This document shows positions 34,627 to 43,171 of a stretch of DNA of 64,000 nucleotides, in pieces. Every line of letters begins with the position of its first letter. Position 1 is the first letter of the stretch. A model generated the notes under the pieces. That model searched no databases, was not told where the DNA came from, and was given only the letters and a program-made list of their open reading frames with translations. Where the stretch lies: the NCBI RefSeq assembly GCF_030812885.1, contig NZ_JAUSTO010000002.1, positions 62,001-126,000 of the forward strand, in the 5' to 3' direction. A program made the translations under genes and the position numbers. This DNA comes from Moryella indoligenes (GTDB taxonomy: Bacteria > Bacillota > Clostridia > Lachnospirales > Lachnospiraceae).

Positions 34627-36285
34627 ATGATAAGAGAGTGGAATGAAGAATCTTTAGATCATCGAAATGCATTGCTCTATGCAATGGGAATTTCAGAAGA
34701 AGATGCAAAGAGACCAGTGATCGGCCTGGTAAATTCATGGAATGAAATGAATCCAGGACATTTTCCTTTTGATAAGACGGTCATCCAAGAAATGAAGGAT
34801 GAGATTTATAAAGCTGGGGGACTTGCTCTCGAACTTCCGGTTACAGGTATCTGTGACGGTATCTGCTCTAATACACCGGGAGACAGGTATACTCTTCCTG
34901 CAAGAGATCTTGTTTCCAGTGAAGTAGAGATGGTTGCAGAACTGAATATGTTAGAAGGAATGGTCATTATGGCTACCTGCGATAAGGTAGTGCCTGGTAT
35001 GCTGATGGGAGCGTTCAGGGTGAACATTCCAACGACAATGCTTACCGGCGGTTATATGGCAGCAGGCTATTATGAGAACCGTATGCTGACATTAACTCAC
35101 ACAAAGCAGGCTTATGCAGCTTATATGGAAGGCGACATGAGCAGAGAAGAATACAAAGCCATTGTCCGTCATGCATGTCCAACTCCGGGAGCGTGTCCTT
35201 TTATGGGAACTGCCAATACCATGTGTGCCATGGCGGAAATCTTGGGATTTTCTCCACATGGAAATGCATCTGTAAGAAGTCAGAGTGAGAAATGGCATCA
35301 AATGGCAAGAGAAGCAGCTAGAAAAGTAGTGGAAGCGGTGAAGGAAGAGAAACGTCCAAGTGATTTTGTGACTCAGAAGAGTCTGGAAAACGTAGTCCGC
35401 TATATGATGGCAACCGGTGGTTCCACCAACAGCTTGTTGCACATTCCGGCACTGGCAAGACAGATGGGATTTGATATTACTCCTGAAACATTCGATGCCA
35501 TCAGTCGTGAAGTACCGCTGATCAGTACCATTTATCCAAATCATCCAGTATATACCATGGAAGAATTTGACCGTGCAGGTGGGCTTGGCGCTGTTGTAAA
35601 AGAAATGGTAAAGGCTGGAAAGATTGATGCAGATGCAGATGGTATGTTTGGGACCATTAGGCAGAAAGCAGAACTGGCTGAAAATATGGATACAGATGTA
35701 ATCCATTCGGTTGCGGAGCCGATTAGTGAACAAGGCGGTCTGGCTGTCCTGCATGGAAATATCGGCACAGACAGTGCTATTGTAAAGTTCAGCGCAGTGG
35801 CAGAATCCGCGTGGATTTTTGATGGTCCTGCTAAATGTTATGACTCACAGGATGATGCATGGCATGCGATTCTGAAAGATGAAATAAAAGCCGGGGATGT
35901 AGTTATTATCCGCTATGAGGGACCCAAAGGAAGCCCTGGCATGCCTCATATGGAAACATTTATGGCAGCTGTCTTAGGCAAGGGGATGGGAGAAAAACTG
36001 GCTCTTGTATCAGACGGAAGATTTTCAGGTGCTACCGGTGGTTTGGCTATCGGACATGTAAGCCCGGAAGCTTATGAGGGTGGAAATTTGGCGCTGATTC
36101 AGGATGGAGATATGATCCATATTGATATCCGTGCCAGAAAACTGATGGTAAATGTAAGCGAGGAAGAATTTGAACAACGCAGAAAAGATTGGAAACCGAT
36201 GGAGAAGCTTGCCACGGGTTGGTTAAAGTTGTACAAGAATAACTGCACTTCTGCTCACAGAGGCGCAACCATTTACTGGGATTAA
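34627..36285 (+). CDS. IlvD/Edd-family dehydratase of the TRAP operon
   Basis: 552 aa, AAAGGAAAAGGT upstream of the ATG. Fe-S ligand candidates: C76 (ICDGIC), C118 (ATCDKVVPG), C184/C190 (ACPTPGACPFMGTAN). The C-terminal DGRFSGATGGLAIGHVSPEA is conserved. NPGH replaces the TPCN of biosynthetic IlvD. It is the last gene of the HIT-TRAP operon, so it likely dehydrates the imported sugar or hydroxy acid to a 2-keto-3-deoxy acid. It is clearly diverged from the other family member at 2135-3802, suggesting a different substrate. Confidence 0.9.
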   Translation: MIREWNEESLDHRNALLYAMGISEEDAKRPVIGLVNSWNEMNPGHFPFDKTVIQEMKDEIYKAGGLALELPVTGICDGICSNTPGDRYTLPARDLVSSEVEMVAELNMLEGMVIMATCDKVVPGMLMGAFRVNIPTTMLTGGYMAAGYYENRMLTLTHTKQAYAAYMEGDMSREEYKAIVRHACPTPGACPFMGTANTMCAMAEILGFSPHGNASVRSQSEKWHQMAREAARKVVEAVKEEKRPSDFVTQKSLENVVRYMMATGGSTNSLLHIPALARQMGFDITPETFDAISREVPLISTIYPNHPVYTMEEFDRAGGLGAVVKEMVKAGKIDADADGMFGTIRQKAELAENMDTDVIHSVAEPISEQGGLAVLHGNIGTDSAIVKFSAVAESAWIFDGPAKCYDSQDDAWHAILKDEIKAGDVVIIRYEGPKGSPGMPHMETFMAAVLGKGMGEKLALVSDGRFSGATGGLAIGHVSPEAYEGGNLALIQDGDMIHIDIRARKLMVNVSEEEFEQRRKDWKPMEKLATGWLKLYKNNCTSAHRGATIYWD

Positions 36286-36328
36286 TGTTAATAAGTATAA
36301 TGTCTGATAAATAAAAACGGGAGCGAGA

Positions 36329-37793
36329 GGGGGGTGCGGACATTTTCTTGGACTGCCTAAACAGCAATTCCAAGACTACGCCTGTACTCCAAAGGACTCA
36401 TGTTACCAAGTGTTCCTTTGATTCGCTTTTCATTATACCAAACGAGGTAATTATGTAAAATGTCCATGAATTCCGGCAGGGTGACCCCTTCCCATTTCCG
36501 GTTATAAAACATTTCGTTCTTTAGTCTGCCAAACAGTCCCTCACAGGCTGAGTTATCAGGTGAACATCCTTTCTTTGACATGGAGCGTTCAAGACCAGCT
36601 CTGTTCATGCGACGGATCCACCCCGGCCAGCGATAATGGCAGCCTCGATCACTGTGGATCAGAGGATGCTCTTCCTTGGATAAAGTAGTAATCGCTTGAT
36701 CCAACATTTCGTTGACCAAAGCTGCATTCGGCGCTGTACCTATGGTCCAGGCAGGAAGCATACCGTCAAAACAATCAACAACAGGAGAAAGATATACTTT
36801 CCCGGCAGGGATTGCGAATTCAGTGATATCTGTCAGCCACTTTTGATTCGGATATTCTGCATGAAAATTCCGCTGTATAAGATTTGGTACTTCAGGAGAT
36901 ATTTCTCCTTTATAGGAACTGTATTTTTGATGCTGTTTTATTCTAGGGAACAGTCCTATCTCCCGCATCCGCTGACGCACGATCTTTTCAGAAACCGTGA
37001 TTCCATTCTTTTTAAGTACAGCATAAATACGCCTGTAGCCATAGCAAGCTCTGTTATCATAATAGATCGTGCTGATCTGATCCCGTAATCCCTGATATTT
37101 ATCGATAGAATTAAGACGGTTCTCCTGATAGTAATAGCTGCTTTTGGCCATTTCCAGCTTTCCTAAGAGTATTGGCAGCGTATATCGGTCTTTCAAGGCG
37201 TCAGCGATTGCTGCCTTCTCCTTGTTCTTCAAGGGAACTTTGCTGACGCCTGGGTCTTTTTTTAAGACTTTGATCGTCTCCTTCAATATGTCTATCTCAA
37301 GCTGCATTTCGAACATTTGCTGCTTGAGTGCATCAATATCACTCGTTGAAGAAGGTACGCCTTTGCTCAATATACCTCTTGGATCATCTTTAGAATTCAT
37401 TAGTCTTACGGGTTCTCCAGATTGGTGTTTTCGTCGCCAAGTATAAATGGAAGCACGACTATATCCTGTTTCTTCTGAGACCAATTGTACATTTTCCCCT
37501 TCAATAAAGCAGCGGCGAAGGATATCGAGCTTTGTTTCAAGTGATGGATGGAGAGGGTGATCTGGTGAGTTGTTGACTCTTCTTCGTTCAGCTTTCTTCT
37601 TAGGGGTAGCATTCCTCTCCCTTAACCATAAATATAAGCCCTGGCGACTCTCTGGATACCCCAATATTTGAATGACTTTTGTGATGGAATGGCACTTATC
37701 ATACAATGCCAAGGCTTTTTCTCGTTGTTCTTTTGAATACATTTCCTGCTCCTTTCGGAGCCCTAAGAGTCCAGCTTTTTGTCCGCACCCCCC
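36329..37793 (-). mobile_element. IS3-family insertion sequence, complete
   Basis: About 1.46 kb bounded by terminal repeats: GGGGGGTGCGGACA at 36329 and its inverted copy TGTCCGCACCCCCC at 37780-37793. It carries one transposase gene. No flanking target-site duplication is visible, which suggests that deletion or recombination has removed one flank. A 431-bp 5' fragment of the same IS is at 11650-12080. Confidence 0.9.
36357..37742 (-). CDS. IS3-family transposase, single-frame
   Basis: 461 aa from ATG 37742 with AAGGAGCAGG upstream; the open frame extends further 5' but outside the IS. N-terminal HTH (VQLVSEETGYSRASIYTW), HTH_21-like segment (YRRIYAVLKKNGITVSEKIVRQ), then the DDE integrase core: WLTDITEFAIP, LIHSDRGCHYRW, ACEGLFGRLKNEMFY. 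The usual orfA/orfB -1 frameshift is absent; orfA and orfB are fused in one frame. All catalytic residues are present, so it is likely active. Confidence 0.93.
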   Translation of the reverse strand: MYSKEQREKALALYDKCHSITKVIQILGYPESRQGLYLWLRERNATPKKKAERRRVNNSPDHPLHPSLETKLDILRRCFIEGENVQLVSEETGYSRASIYTWRRKHQSGEPVRLMNSKDDPRGILSKGVPSSTSDIDALKQQMFEMQLEIDILKETIKVLKKDPGVSKVPLKNKEKAAIADALKDRYTLPILLGKLEMAKSSYYYQENRLNSIDKYQGLRDQISTIYYDNRACYGYRRIYAVLKKNGITVSEKIVRQRMREIGLFPRIKQHQKYSSYKGEISPEVPNLIQRNFHAEYPNQKWLTDITEFAIPAGKVYLSPVVDCFDGMLPAWTIGTAPNAALVNEMLDQAITTLSKEEHPLIHSDRGCHYRWPGWIRRMNRAGLERSMSKKGCSPDNSACEGLFGRLKNEMFYNRKWEGVTLPEFMDILHNYLVWYNEKRIKGTLGNMSPLEYRRSLGIAV

Positions 37794-37838
37794 TAGGAAG
37801 TAGCCATCCGAGGGCTTTTCAGCCAAAACTAATTTCAT
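37794..37838 (-). pseudogene. Topoisomerase III-like 5' fragment cut by IS3
   Basis: From ATG 37838 behind AAAGGAGCAGATGCAA the frame reads MKLVLAEKPSDGYF and then enters the IS end. MKLVLAEKPS is the conserved TOPRIM start of TopB-like topoisomerases of conjugative elements. Only about 15 codons remain; the rest was lost with the left part of the element. Confidence 0.65.
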
Positions 37839-37968
37839 TTGCATCTGCTCCTTTCGCAAAAAATAAGCAGCCACACACCGTAGTGCATGACTGCTATGTA
37901 AAAAGTTCAGAAAGGATTTTTGCAACCTGACACAATTTTCTGTTTTATAATCTCCGTCATTGTAAAAA

Positions 37969-38003
37969 TATCTACCTCATCTGTATATGAAATGATGTAG
38001 ATA
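37969..38003. promoter_or_regulatory. TATCTACCTCAT dyad downstream of fic
   Basis: TATCTACCTCAT (37969-37980) and ATGATGTAGATA (37992-38003) form an 11-of-12 inverted repeat. The same word is repeated three times upstream of fic, including over its ribosome binding site. It may be a binding site for the fic winged-helix domain or for a regulator of it. Confidence 0.6.
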
Positions 38004-38016
38004 AATAATTTATGAC

Positions 38017-39057
38017 TTAGATTTTTACATATCCTGTAGCCGGACCTGAACCGACCTTCGCAATGTACTCACTCTTAACTAAATCTGCCAGAGTGCGTTC
38101 CACCGTGGTTTTGCTTATATCAGGGTGAGCATCCATAATTTCTTTCTTTGTGATTTTACCAACTTTCTGATCAATCATCGCTTTAATTCTTTCGGGCTTA
38201 GAAAGAGTGCGATTCTTTAAATGTCCTACACGGCTTTCAAATTCATTATATGCCTTCAGCGTAATACCAAGGTAATATTTGAGGAAAGGCTCATAGCTGT
38301 TCTCATTTTCATGCCATCCTGTCGAACTTGCCTGCAATGCTTCATAGTAAGTTTCCTTTGTTTTTTCAATCAACATTTCCATGCTGACATATTTTCCTAC
38401 AATATATCCTGCCTTATAATACAAAAGAAGCGACAGTAAACGGCTCATGCGTCCATTTCCGTCATTGAAAGGGTGGATACAGAGGAAATCCAGAATAAAC
38501 ATAGGTATCAAAAGTAATCTATCAATTTTATCAGTATTCCATGCTTCTAAAAACTGTCTGCACAATTCATCCATAGCTTCCGCAGTCTGAAAGGCAGGAA
38601 CCGGAATAAACCTTGCTTTCTGGTGACCTTCTGCATCTGTTTCTGCAATTACATTATCAGCATTTTTATATTCTCCACCGTAACCGGCGTAGGAATACAA
38701 ATCACGATGAAGCTGCAAGATAATATTAGGTCTGGGCACAATATACTCATAGCTTTCGTGGATTGTAGAAAGCACCTCTCGGTAACCTGAGATTTCCTGC
38801 TCAGATCGGTTTCTTGGTTCTGCCTTTTGGCTGACCAATTCTTCCAATCTCTTATCTGTTGTATAAATACCCTCAATACGGTTAGAAGCACCTGTACTTT
38901 GAGTCAAAGCGACTTCAAGAAGGGTTTTCAATTCATCAATATTAGCTTCCAAAAATAGCTCTTGCTTACCTTTGTGCTCATGAATTTTTCCAATCATCTG
39001 CACAATTTCAGGAGTAAGCAACTTTTCTGGCTCTTTTATATAATCAAAAGCTCTCAT
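38017..39057 (-). CDS. Fic-family AMP-transferase with N-terminal inhibitory helix and C-terminal winged helix
   Basis: 346 aa. Fic motif HPFNDGNGRMSR at residues 195-206 is complete, with the catalytic His. TGASNRIEG (55-63) is the [S/T]xxxE[G/N] inhibitory motif, placing it in the class with an N-terminal inhibitory helix. Residues from about 285 form a winged-helix-like domain (KERIKAMIDQKVGKITKKEIMDAHPDISKTTVERTLADLV). Such proteins AMPylate or otherwise nucleotidylate a target, and the C-terminal domain often binds its own promoter. The TATCTACCTCAT motifs flanking the gene fit that. It lies between a topoisomerase remnant and a partition module. Confidence 0.92.
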   Translation of the reverse strand: MRAFDYIKEPEKLLTPEIVQMIGKIHEHKGKQELFLEANIDELKTLLEVALTQSTGASNRIEGIYTTDKRLEELVSQKAEPRNRSEQEISGYREVLSTIHESYEYIVPRPNIILQLHRDLYSYAGYGGEYKNADNVIAETDAEGHQKARFIPVPAFQTAEAMDELCRQFLEAWNTDKIDRLLLIPMFILDFLCIHPFNDGNGRMSRLLSLLLYYKAGYIVGKYVSMEMLIEKTKETYYEALQASSTGWHENENSYEPFLKYYLGITLKAYNEFESRVGHLKNRTLSKPERIKAMIDQKVGKITKKEIMDAHPDISKTTVERTLADLVKSEYIAKVGSGPATGYVKI

Positions 39058-39059
39058 GT

Positions 39060-39134
39060 TATCTACCTCATTTCAGAATTATCTGCATCATTTTACTCTA
39101 AAATGACAGAGATTTCAATAGGATGAGGCAGATA
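39060..39134. promoter_or_regulatory. Three TATCTACCTCAT-type sites upstream of fic
   Basis: TATCTACCTCAT (39060-39071), TATCTGCATCAT (39080-39091) and inverted ATGAGGCAGATA (39123-39134). The first overlaps the ATGAGGT ribosome binding site of fic. Together with the pair at 37969-38003 there are five sites around one gene. Confidence 0.65.
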
Positions 39135-39291
39135 AATTTTCCAGTCACTATGGCTGAAATAATAGTATGCACACCTACCACACAGAATATTCAAGAGGTT
39201 GCTTTCAAAAACACAAAATATTTTAATTTTTGAAAGCAGATACTATGTAAAGGCAACCCGAAGGTTGCCCCAGGCATCAAGCCTATCCTGT

Positions 39292-39789
39292 TTACACAGG
39301 TTCATTATCATCTTCGTCAACGGAGCTATCTGCATCATCGTCCTCAAACTCCGGATCGTACCCATAGTCCTCGTCATCGTCCACATAATCAGCATCTGGA
39401 TCAGGCTTTGCCGCTTCCTGTTCCTTCTTCTTTTCCTTGACTTTCTTAAATACGAAGAATCCACCGCCACAGGCAAGCACAATCAGAGTAAGAATCGCCG
39501 GGAACATATTCGTGGATTTCGGCTTTTCCTCCGGTGCCGGTTCTGTAATTTCAGGAACTGTTTCAACTACTTCCGGCTTTGTTTCCTCAACCGGCTTGGT
39601 GAACTCTGCAACTTCCTCCTCGTCCATCAGCTTGAGCAGATCGGCTTCATCCACCTGATTCAGAAAATGCACGGTTTCCTCGCCCTTATCATCACGGTCA
39701 ATGATGATATAGAAGTAGTTTCCGTTTTTGGTAACGGCAGTAATGAATTGCTTTCCGCTTCCATAGATTTTTCTCTTTTTTTCTGCCAT
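39292..39789 (-). CDS. Single-span membrane protein of the conjugative element (DUF4366-like)
   Basis: 165 aa: a globular N-terminus (MAEKKRKIYGSGKQFITAVTKNG), a Glu/Pro-rich linker (TKPEVVETVPEITEPAPEEKP), one span (MFPAILTLIVLACGGGFFVF), a basic stop-transfer stretch, and a highly acidic tail (DDEDYGYDPEFEDDDADSS). It resembles DUF4366 proteins of clostridial elements (uncertain). It overlaps the parB frame by 130 nt at its 5' end. Confidence 0.65.
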   Translation of the reverse strand: MAEKKRKIYGSGKQFITAVTKNGNYFYIIIDRDDKGEETVHFLNQVDEADLLKLMDEEEVAEFTKPVEETKPEVVETVPEITEPAPEEKPKSTNMFPAILTLIVLACGGGFFVFKKVKEKKKEQEAAKPDPDADYVDDDEDYGYDPEFEDDDADSSVDEDDNEPV

Positions 39790-40679
39790 TGCTCCAAAAG
39801 CTGAATGATTTTATCCTCCATCTGCTTGTTGGTATAGGACTTCGGGAAGTATTTTCGCAACGAATCCGTTTTGAAGGTTACTCTGTCCAGCTCTCCCTTC
39901 TTGATTTCATTCATAATCTCGCACATTGCATCCAGCGTACACTCGCCCTCCTGTGCGAGTTTTTTAATTCGCTGTGCTTGCGAAAGGGAAGGAGCTGCTT
40001 GTGCATAATCCATTGCGGAAAGAAAATCCTGCTGTTCTTCACTTGCCAGATAGGAAAGCTCCACCGCAGGATTGAATTTGATCTGACCCGTATCCACCAT
40101 ATCCAACAGTTCAGGGATAAGTTCGCTCAGACGGATATACCTTTGAACCTGCACACGGCTATCGCCACTTTGCTCAGCAACCTGATTCATCGCCCACGAC
40201 TTCTGCCCAAGTTGGGCAGAAGTTAAATCTGTCCGTTCGCCCTGATGTTTCATCGCATCCAACTTCATCTTATAGGCAAATGCTCTTTCGCTCAGAAGAA
40301 TGGTTTCTCTCTGCAAATTTGCATCGACCATCAGAATAATGGCTGCATCATCGTCCAGGTCACGAACAATCGCAGGCATGGTTTCCTTACCCGCAAGCTC
40401 CGATGCCCGGTGCCGCCTGTGACCAGAAACGATTTCATAACCACCGTCGGGGTCAGGACGGACAATCGCAGGAGTGAGAACACCAAAATCCCGGACACTC
40501 TCCGCCGTTTTCATCATTTCCTCATCGTCTACCACTCGGAACGGATGTCCCTCAAAGGGGTGTAACTCAGAAAGCGGGATTTCCTGCACTCGCTCCTGCT
40601 GAGATTCGACTCTGGATTGCTCGGTCGAGAAAATATCATCGTACCCCTTCAAGCTGATGTTTGCGCCTTTTCTCTGCAT
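39660..40679 (-). CDS. parB: ParB-family partition protein
   Basis: 339 aa. IPLSELHPFEGHPFRVVDDEEM, GVLTPAIVRPDPDGGYEIVSGHRRHRASELAG contains the GHRRH box of ParB CTPases; the central HTH is NQVAEQSGDSRVQVQRYIRL. Starts within the last 44 nt of parA, the usual coupled arrangement. The C-terminal 40 residues lie over the start of the next gene in another frame; the natural end may be shorter (near QKKREKSM), with an A-run slippage as the alternative. Confidence 0.9.
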   Translation of the reverse strand: MQRKGANISLKGYDDIFSTEQSRVESQQERVQEIPLSELHPFEGHPFRVVDDEEMMKTAESVRDFGVLTPAIVRPDPDGGYEIVSGHRRHRASELAGKETMPAIVRDLDDDAAIILMVDANLQRETILLSERAFAYKMKLDAMKHQGERTDLTSAQLGQKSWAMNQVAEQSGDSRVQVQRYIRLSELIPELLDMVDTGQIKFNPAVELSYLASEEQQDFLSAMDYAQAAPSLSQAQRIKKLAQEGECTLDAMCEIMNEIKKGELDRVTFKTDSLRKYFPKSYTNKQMEDKIIQLLEQWQKKREKSMEAESNSLLPLPKTETTSISSLTVMIRARKPCIF

Positions 40680-41466
40680 TGTTTAACACCTCCTTCGTCA
40701 AAACTCGGTAGGCATCCGCCACTTTTCCTTTCGGATCATGCTGAAAGATACTGTGTCCTTCGGCACTGATTTCCTCTGCACGGACAGAACGGGGAATATC
40801 TGTCTTGTAGACTTTCAGCTTTCCACCGTAGCTCTCCCGAATCAGATTGCTGATGTCTTTGGAATAGTTGGTTCGGTTGTCTACCATCGTCAGAAGAATC
40901 CCTTCAATCCTCAGTTTTGGGTTGATCTGCCGTTTCACTTTGTTGACGGTTTCAAGCAGCTGTTCCAAACCCTTTGCAGGAAGATACGCCGCCTGAACCG
41001 GTATCAGCACATTGTCGGCAGCTGCCAACGCATTGACGGTCAGCATACCCAAAGACGGCGGCATACAGTCCAGAAGAATGTAATCATAGTTCTGTTTGAC
41101 CGTATCCAGGTACTGACGAAGAATGGTTTCTCGGCTCATGGCATTTACCAAAGAGACCTCCAGACCAGACAGTTCAATGTTTGCTGGCATCAAATCAACG
41201 CCCTCCGGATGATGAAGAATCCCTTCACCGGGAGCGATGGGTTTCTCCATCATAATCTTTCCCATCAAATCGGAAAGTGTCGGAGACAGGTCATCCGGGT
41301 ATGGATTACCAAGACTGACCGTTAGGGAAGCCTGGGGATCGGTGTCTACCAGAAGTACCTTTTTTCCTTCAAGAGCCAAGCCAACGCCCAGATTCTCGGT
41401 GGTGGTGGTCTTTCCGGTTCCTCCTTTCTGATTGACCACCGCAATGATGGTTGCTTTTTTCGACAT
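40636..41466 (-). CDS. parA: ParA/Soj-family partition ATPase
   Basis: 276 aa. Deviant Walker A NQKGGTGKTTTTENLGVGLA, VLLVDTDPQASLT and Walker B-like DYILLDCMPPSLGMLTVNAL. ParA ATPases segregate low-copy plasmids and circular element intermediates by nucleoid patterning. It is encoded between repA and parB, overlapping parB, as a rep-par module of the integrative element. Confidence 0.94.
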   Translation of the reverse strand: MSKKATIIAVVNQKGGTGKTTTTENLGVGLALEGKKVLLVDTDPQASLTVSLGNPYPDDLSPTLSDLMGKIMMEKPIAPGEGILHHPEGVDLMPANIELSGLEVSLVNAMSRETILRQYLDTVKQNYDYILLDCMPPSLGMLTVNALAAADNVLIPVQAAYLPAKGLEQLLETVNKVKRQINPKLRIEGILLTMVDNRTNYSKDISNLIRESYGGKLKVYKTDIPRSVRAEEISAEGHSIFQHDPKGKVADAYRVLTKEVLNNAEKRRKHQLEGVR

Positions 41467-41472
41467 TTTTCG

Positions 41473-42402
41473 TCACTCTCCTTCCTCTCTCTTCATTTTC
41501 AATTTCTTAAATCCTCCTTCCAAATATCCGTGTGACATATCGTGCCGAACAAGGGCATCGTAGTAGGTGTCTATTGTCGTCGGCGCATTGTATACCGTAG
41601 TCAGCATATACTGACGGATATTTCTTATCTTTGTAGTGTTCTCTTTGAAGCAGTCCATAACATATCGAATGTGTTCGACATTCAGTTTCATAAACCGACT
41701 ACGAACAATTTCTGCCGGACGCTCCTCTGCACCAATGCGAATCATCGGTCGCTTTGTGCAAACCGTTTCAACGATCAACTCCAGAATGTTATCAAGCATT
41801 TCAGAATCGTAAGGGTAATCCTTCTTCAACAAATCTATACTGAGCTGATCCGAGAAATAATCAAAGTATTCTTGATAGCGGTCATTCTCGTCCATCATTC
41901 CACCATTTCCGGAAGGAAAGATAGAATCAGTATCACTAAATTCAGTATTATTTTTATCAGTATTATTACATTGTGATTTTGGGAGTTCTTGAGTTGTGAT
42001 TTCCATTGTTCCAGAATTGTGATTTTCACAATTCAAGAGTTGTGAATCCACAGCAGAGATAAAGTTCTTCACATAGATCAGGTTGGGTTTTCCCAGACCC
42101 TGGCGCTTGCGTTCAATCAATCCTGCTTTCTTCTCAAGTTCACTGAGCAGCTTGATAGCCTTTTGTTCAGCACAGTTCAGAGCCATCTTCGCTTCGTCGA
42201 TTGTAAAAATGATATACACTCGACCATTTTTATCTATCCAACCATTCTTGGCGGACAGGCTCATGCGGTCAAGCAAAATCCCATACAGCATCTTGGCATC
42301 GGCAGAAATATTCCAGAACCTCTCGTTCGTGAACAACACTTTCGGAACTCGATAGAATGTGAACAGATCGGATTGCTGACCGTAAAAATAATCAAAACTC
42401 AC
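41473..42402 (-). CDS. RepA-type replication initiator of integrative element
   Basis: 309 aa. The N-terminal LFTFYRVPKVLFTNERFWNISADAKMLYGILLDRMSLS is the RepA_N winged-helix start; a C-terminal DUF6017-like helical domain (ELIVETVCTKRPMIRIGAEERPAEIVRSRFMKLNVEHIRYVMDCF in pieces) matches that of the second initiator at 44418-45314. Its ATG overlaps the stop of the 44-aa gene upstream (ATGA). It probably starts replication of the excised circle. Confidence 0.85.
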   Translation of the reverse strand: MSFDYFYGQQSDLFTFYRVPKVLFTNERFWNISADAKMLYGILLDRMSLSAKNGWIDKNGRVYIIFTIDEAKMALNCAEQKAIKLLSELEKKAGLIERKRQGLGKPNLIYVKNFISAVDSQLLNCENHNSGTMEITTQELPKSQCNNTDKNNTEFSDTDSIFPSGNGGMMDENDRYQEYFDYFSDQLSIDLLKKDYPYDSEMLDNILELIVETVCTKRPMIRIGAEERPAEIVRSRFMKLNVEHIRYVMDCFKENTTKIRNIRQYMLTTVYNAPTTIDTYYDALVRHDMSHGYLEGGFKKLKMKREEGE

Positions 42403-42533
42403 ACGGCTTCACCACCTTCTTTCTGCGGAAAACTTTCTGTTGTCAGCGGAATGCTGCGGAAAGTCGTATCCGTCTTTTCGTAAGGACATCGGGCAAAATA
42501 GCAGAAGCGGCTTTCCTGTTCATACGCATCCAT
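42399..42533 (-). CDS. Small protein upstream of repA
   Basis: 44 aa from ATG 42533 (MDAYEQESRFCYFARCPY), one nt after the stop of the upstream Cys-rich gene; a longer frame would overlap that gene out of phase. It contains a FCYFARCP cysteine pair and ends in the ATGA overlap with repA. Conserved position in clostridial elements; function unknown. Confidence 0.55.
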   Translation of the reverse strand: MDAYEQESRFCYFARCPYEKTDTTFRSIPLTTESFPQKEGGEAV

Positions 42534-42534
42534 A

Positions 42535-42759
42535 TCAACGAAGCCCCACTTCACGCATAACCTTCTTCGTACACCAACCAATGCACGGGTGATCTCGCCC
42601 ATAAGGACAGCCATCACATTCCGATTTGGGTTTCGGTGGCAAAGAGATTAAGTAGTAGCAATTATTTCTACCCAGACGGCAACCCTTTCTACCATTCGTC
42701 CAGTAGTAGCAGTAATGGCAATCGCTCGGCTTGTCTGCGGCATAAACAGGCTTGCTCAA
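42535..42759 (-). CDS. Cysteine-rich small protein
   Basis: 74 aa with nine Cys in CHYCYYWTNGRKGCRLGRNNC and CDGCPYGRDHPCIGWC, suggesting one or two zinc or iron-sulfur sites. It heads a translationally coupled run (this gene, 44-aa gene, repA, parA, parB). No family name known to me. Confidence 0.65.
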   Translation of the reverse strand: MSKPVYAADKPSDCHYCYYWTNGRKGCRLGRNNCYYLISLPPKPKSECDGCPYGRDHPCIGWCTKKVMREVGLR

Positions 42760-43130
42760 TTAAAACACCTTCAATCTCTTGTATTTGCCCATGGTTGTGG
42801 GCATAAAAAAAGAGCGCCTATCCATCCCCGATGCGGGGCAAATAGACGCTCTATGTACATAACGATATTCAATTTTATCTGCTATAACTGCATGATACTC
42901 AAAACAGCCGCCTTTTTTGATTAGCTGGATTTTTGGCACGATTTTGGGGCTGATTAGCTGGAAGGACATTTTCATTAGCAAGAACAGCCCGTTTTCTGCT
43001 AAAAATTAGCTGGCAATTTTGTCTTATAACAACCGTTCGATTTTGGAGGGGTTATCAAAAATCAAATTTTGGAGTAGAATTTTATCTCATGCAGTGAAAG
43101 AGCTTTTTCGTACCTTTTCATATAAGAAAA

Positions 43131-43162
43131 GCCGAAAACCCTTGAAAACAAAGGCTTTCGGC
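43131..43162. terminator. Hairpin next to att site
   Basis: GCCGAAA pairs with TTTCGGC and CCTT with AAGG inside, loop about 6 nt. It is A-rich on the left and lies 10 nt from the att core. Probably an intrinsic terminator. Confidence 0.6.
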
Positions 43163-43171
43163 GTTGTTAGC

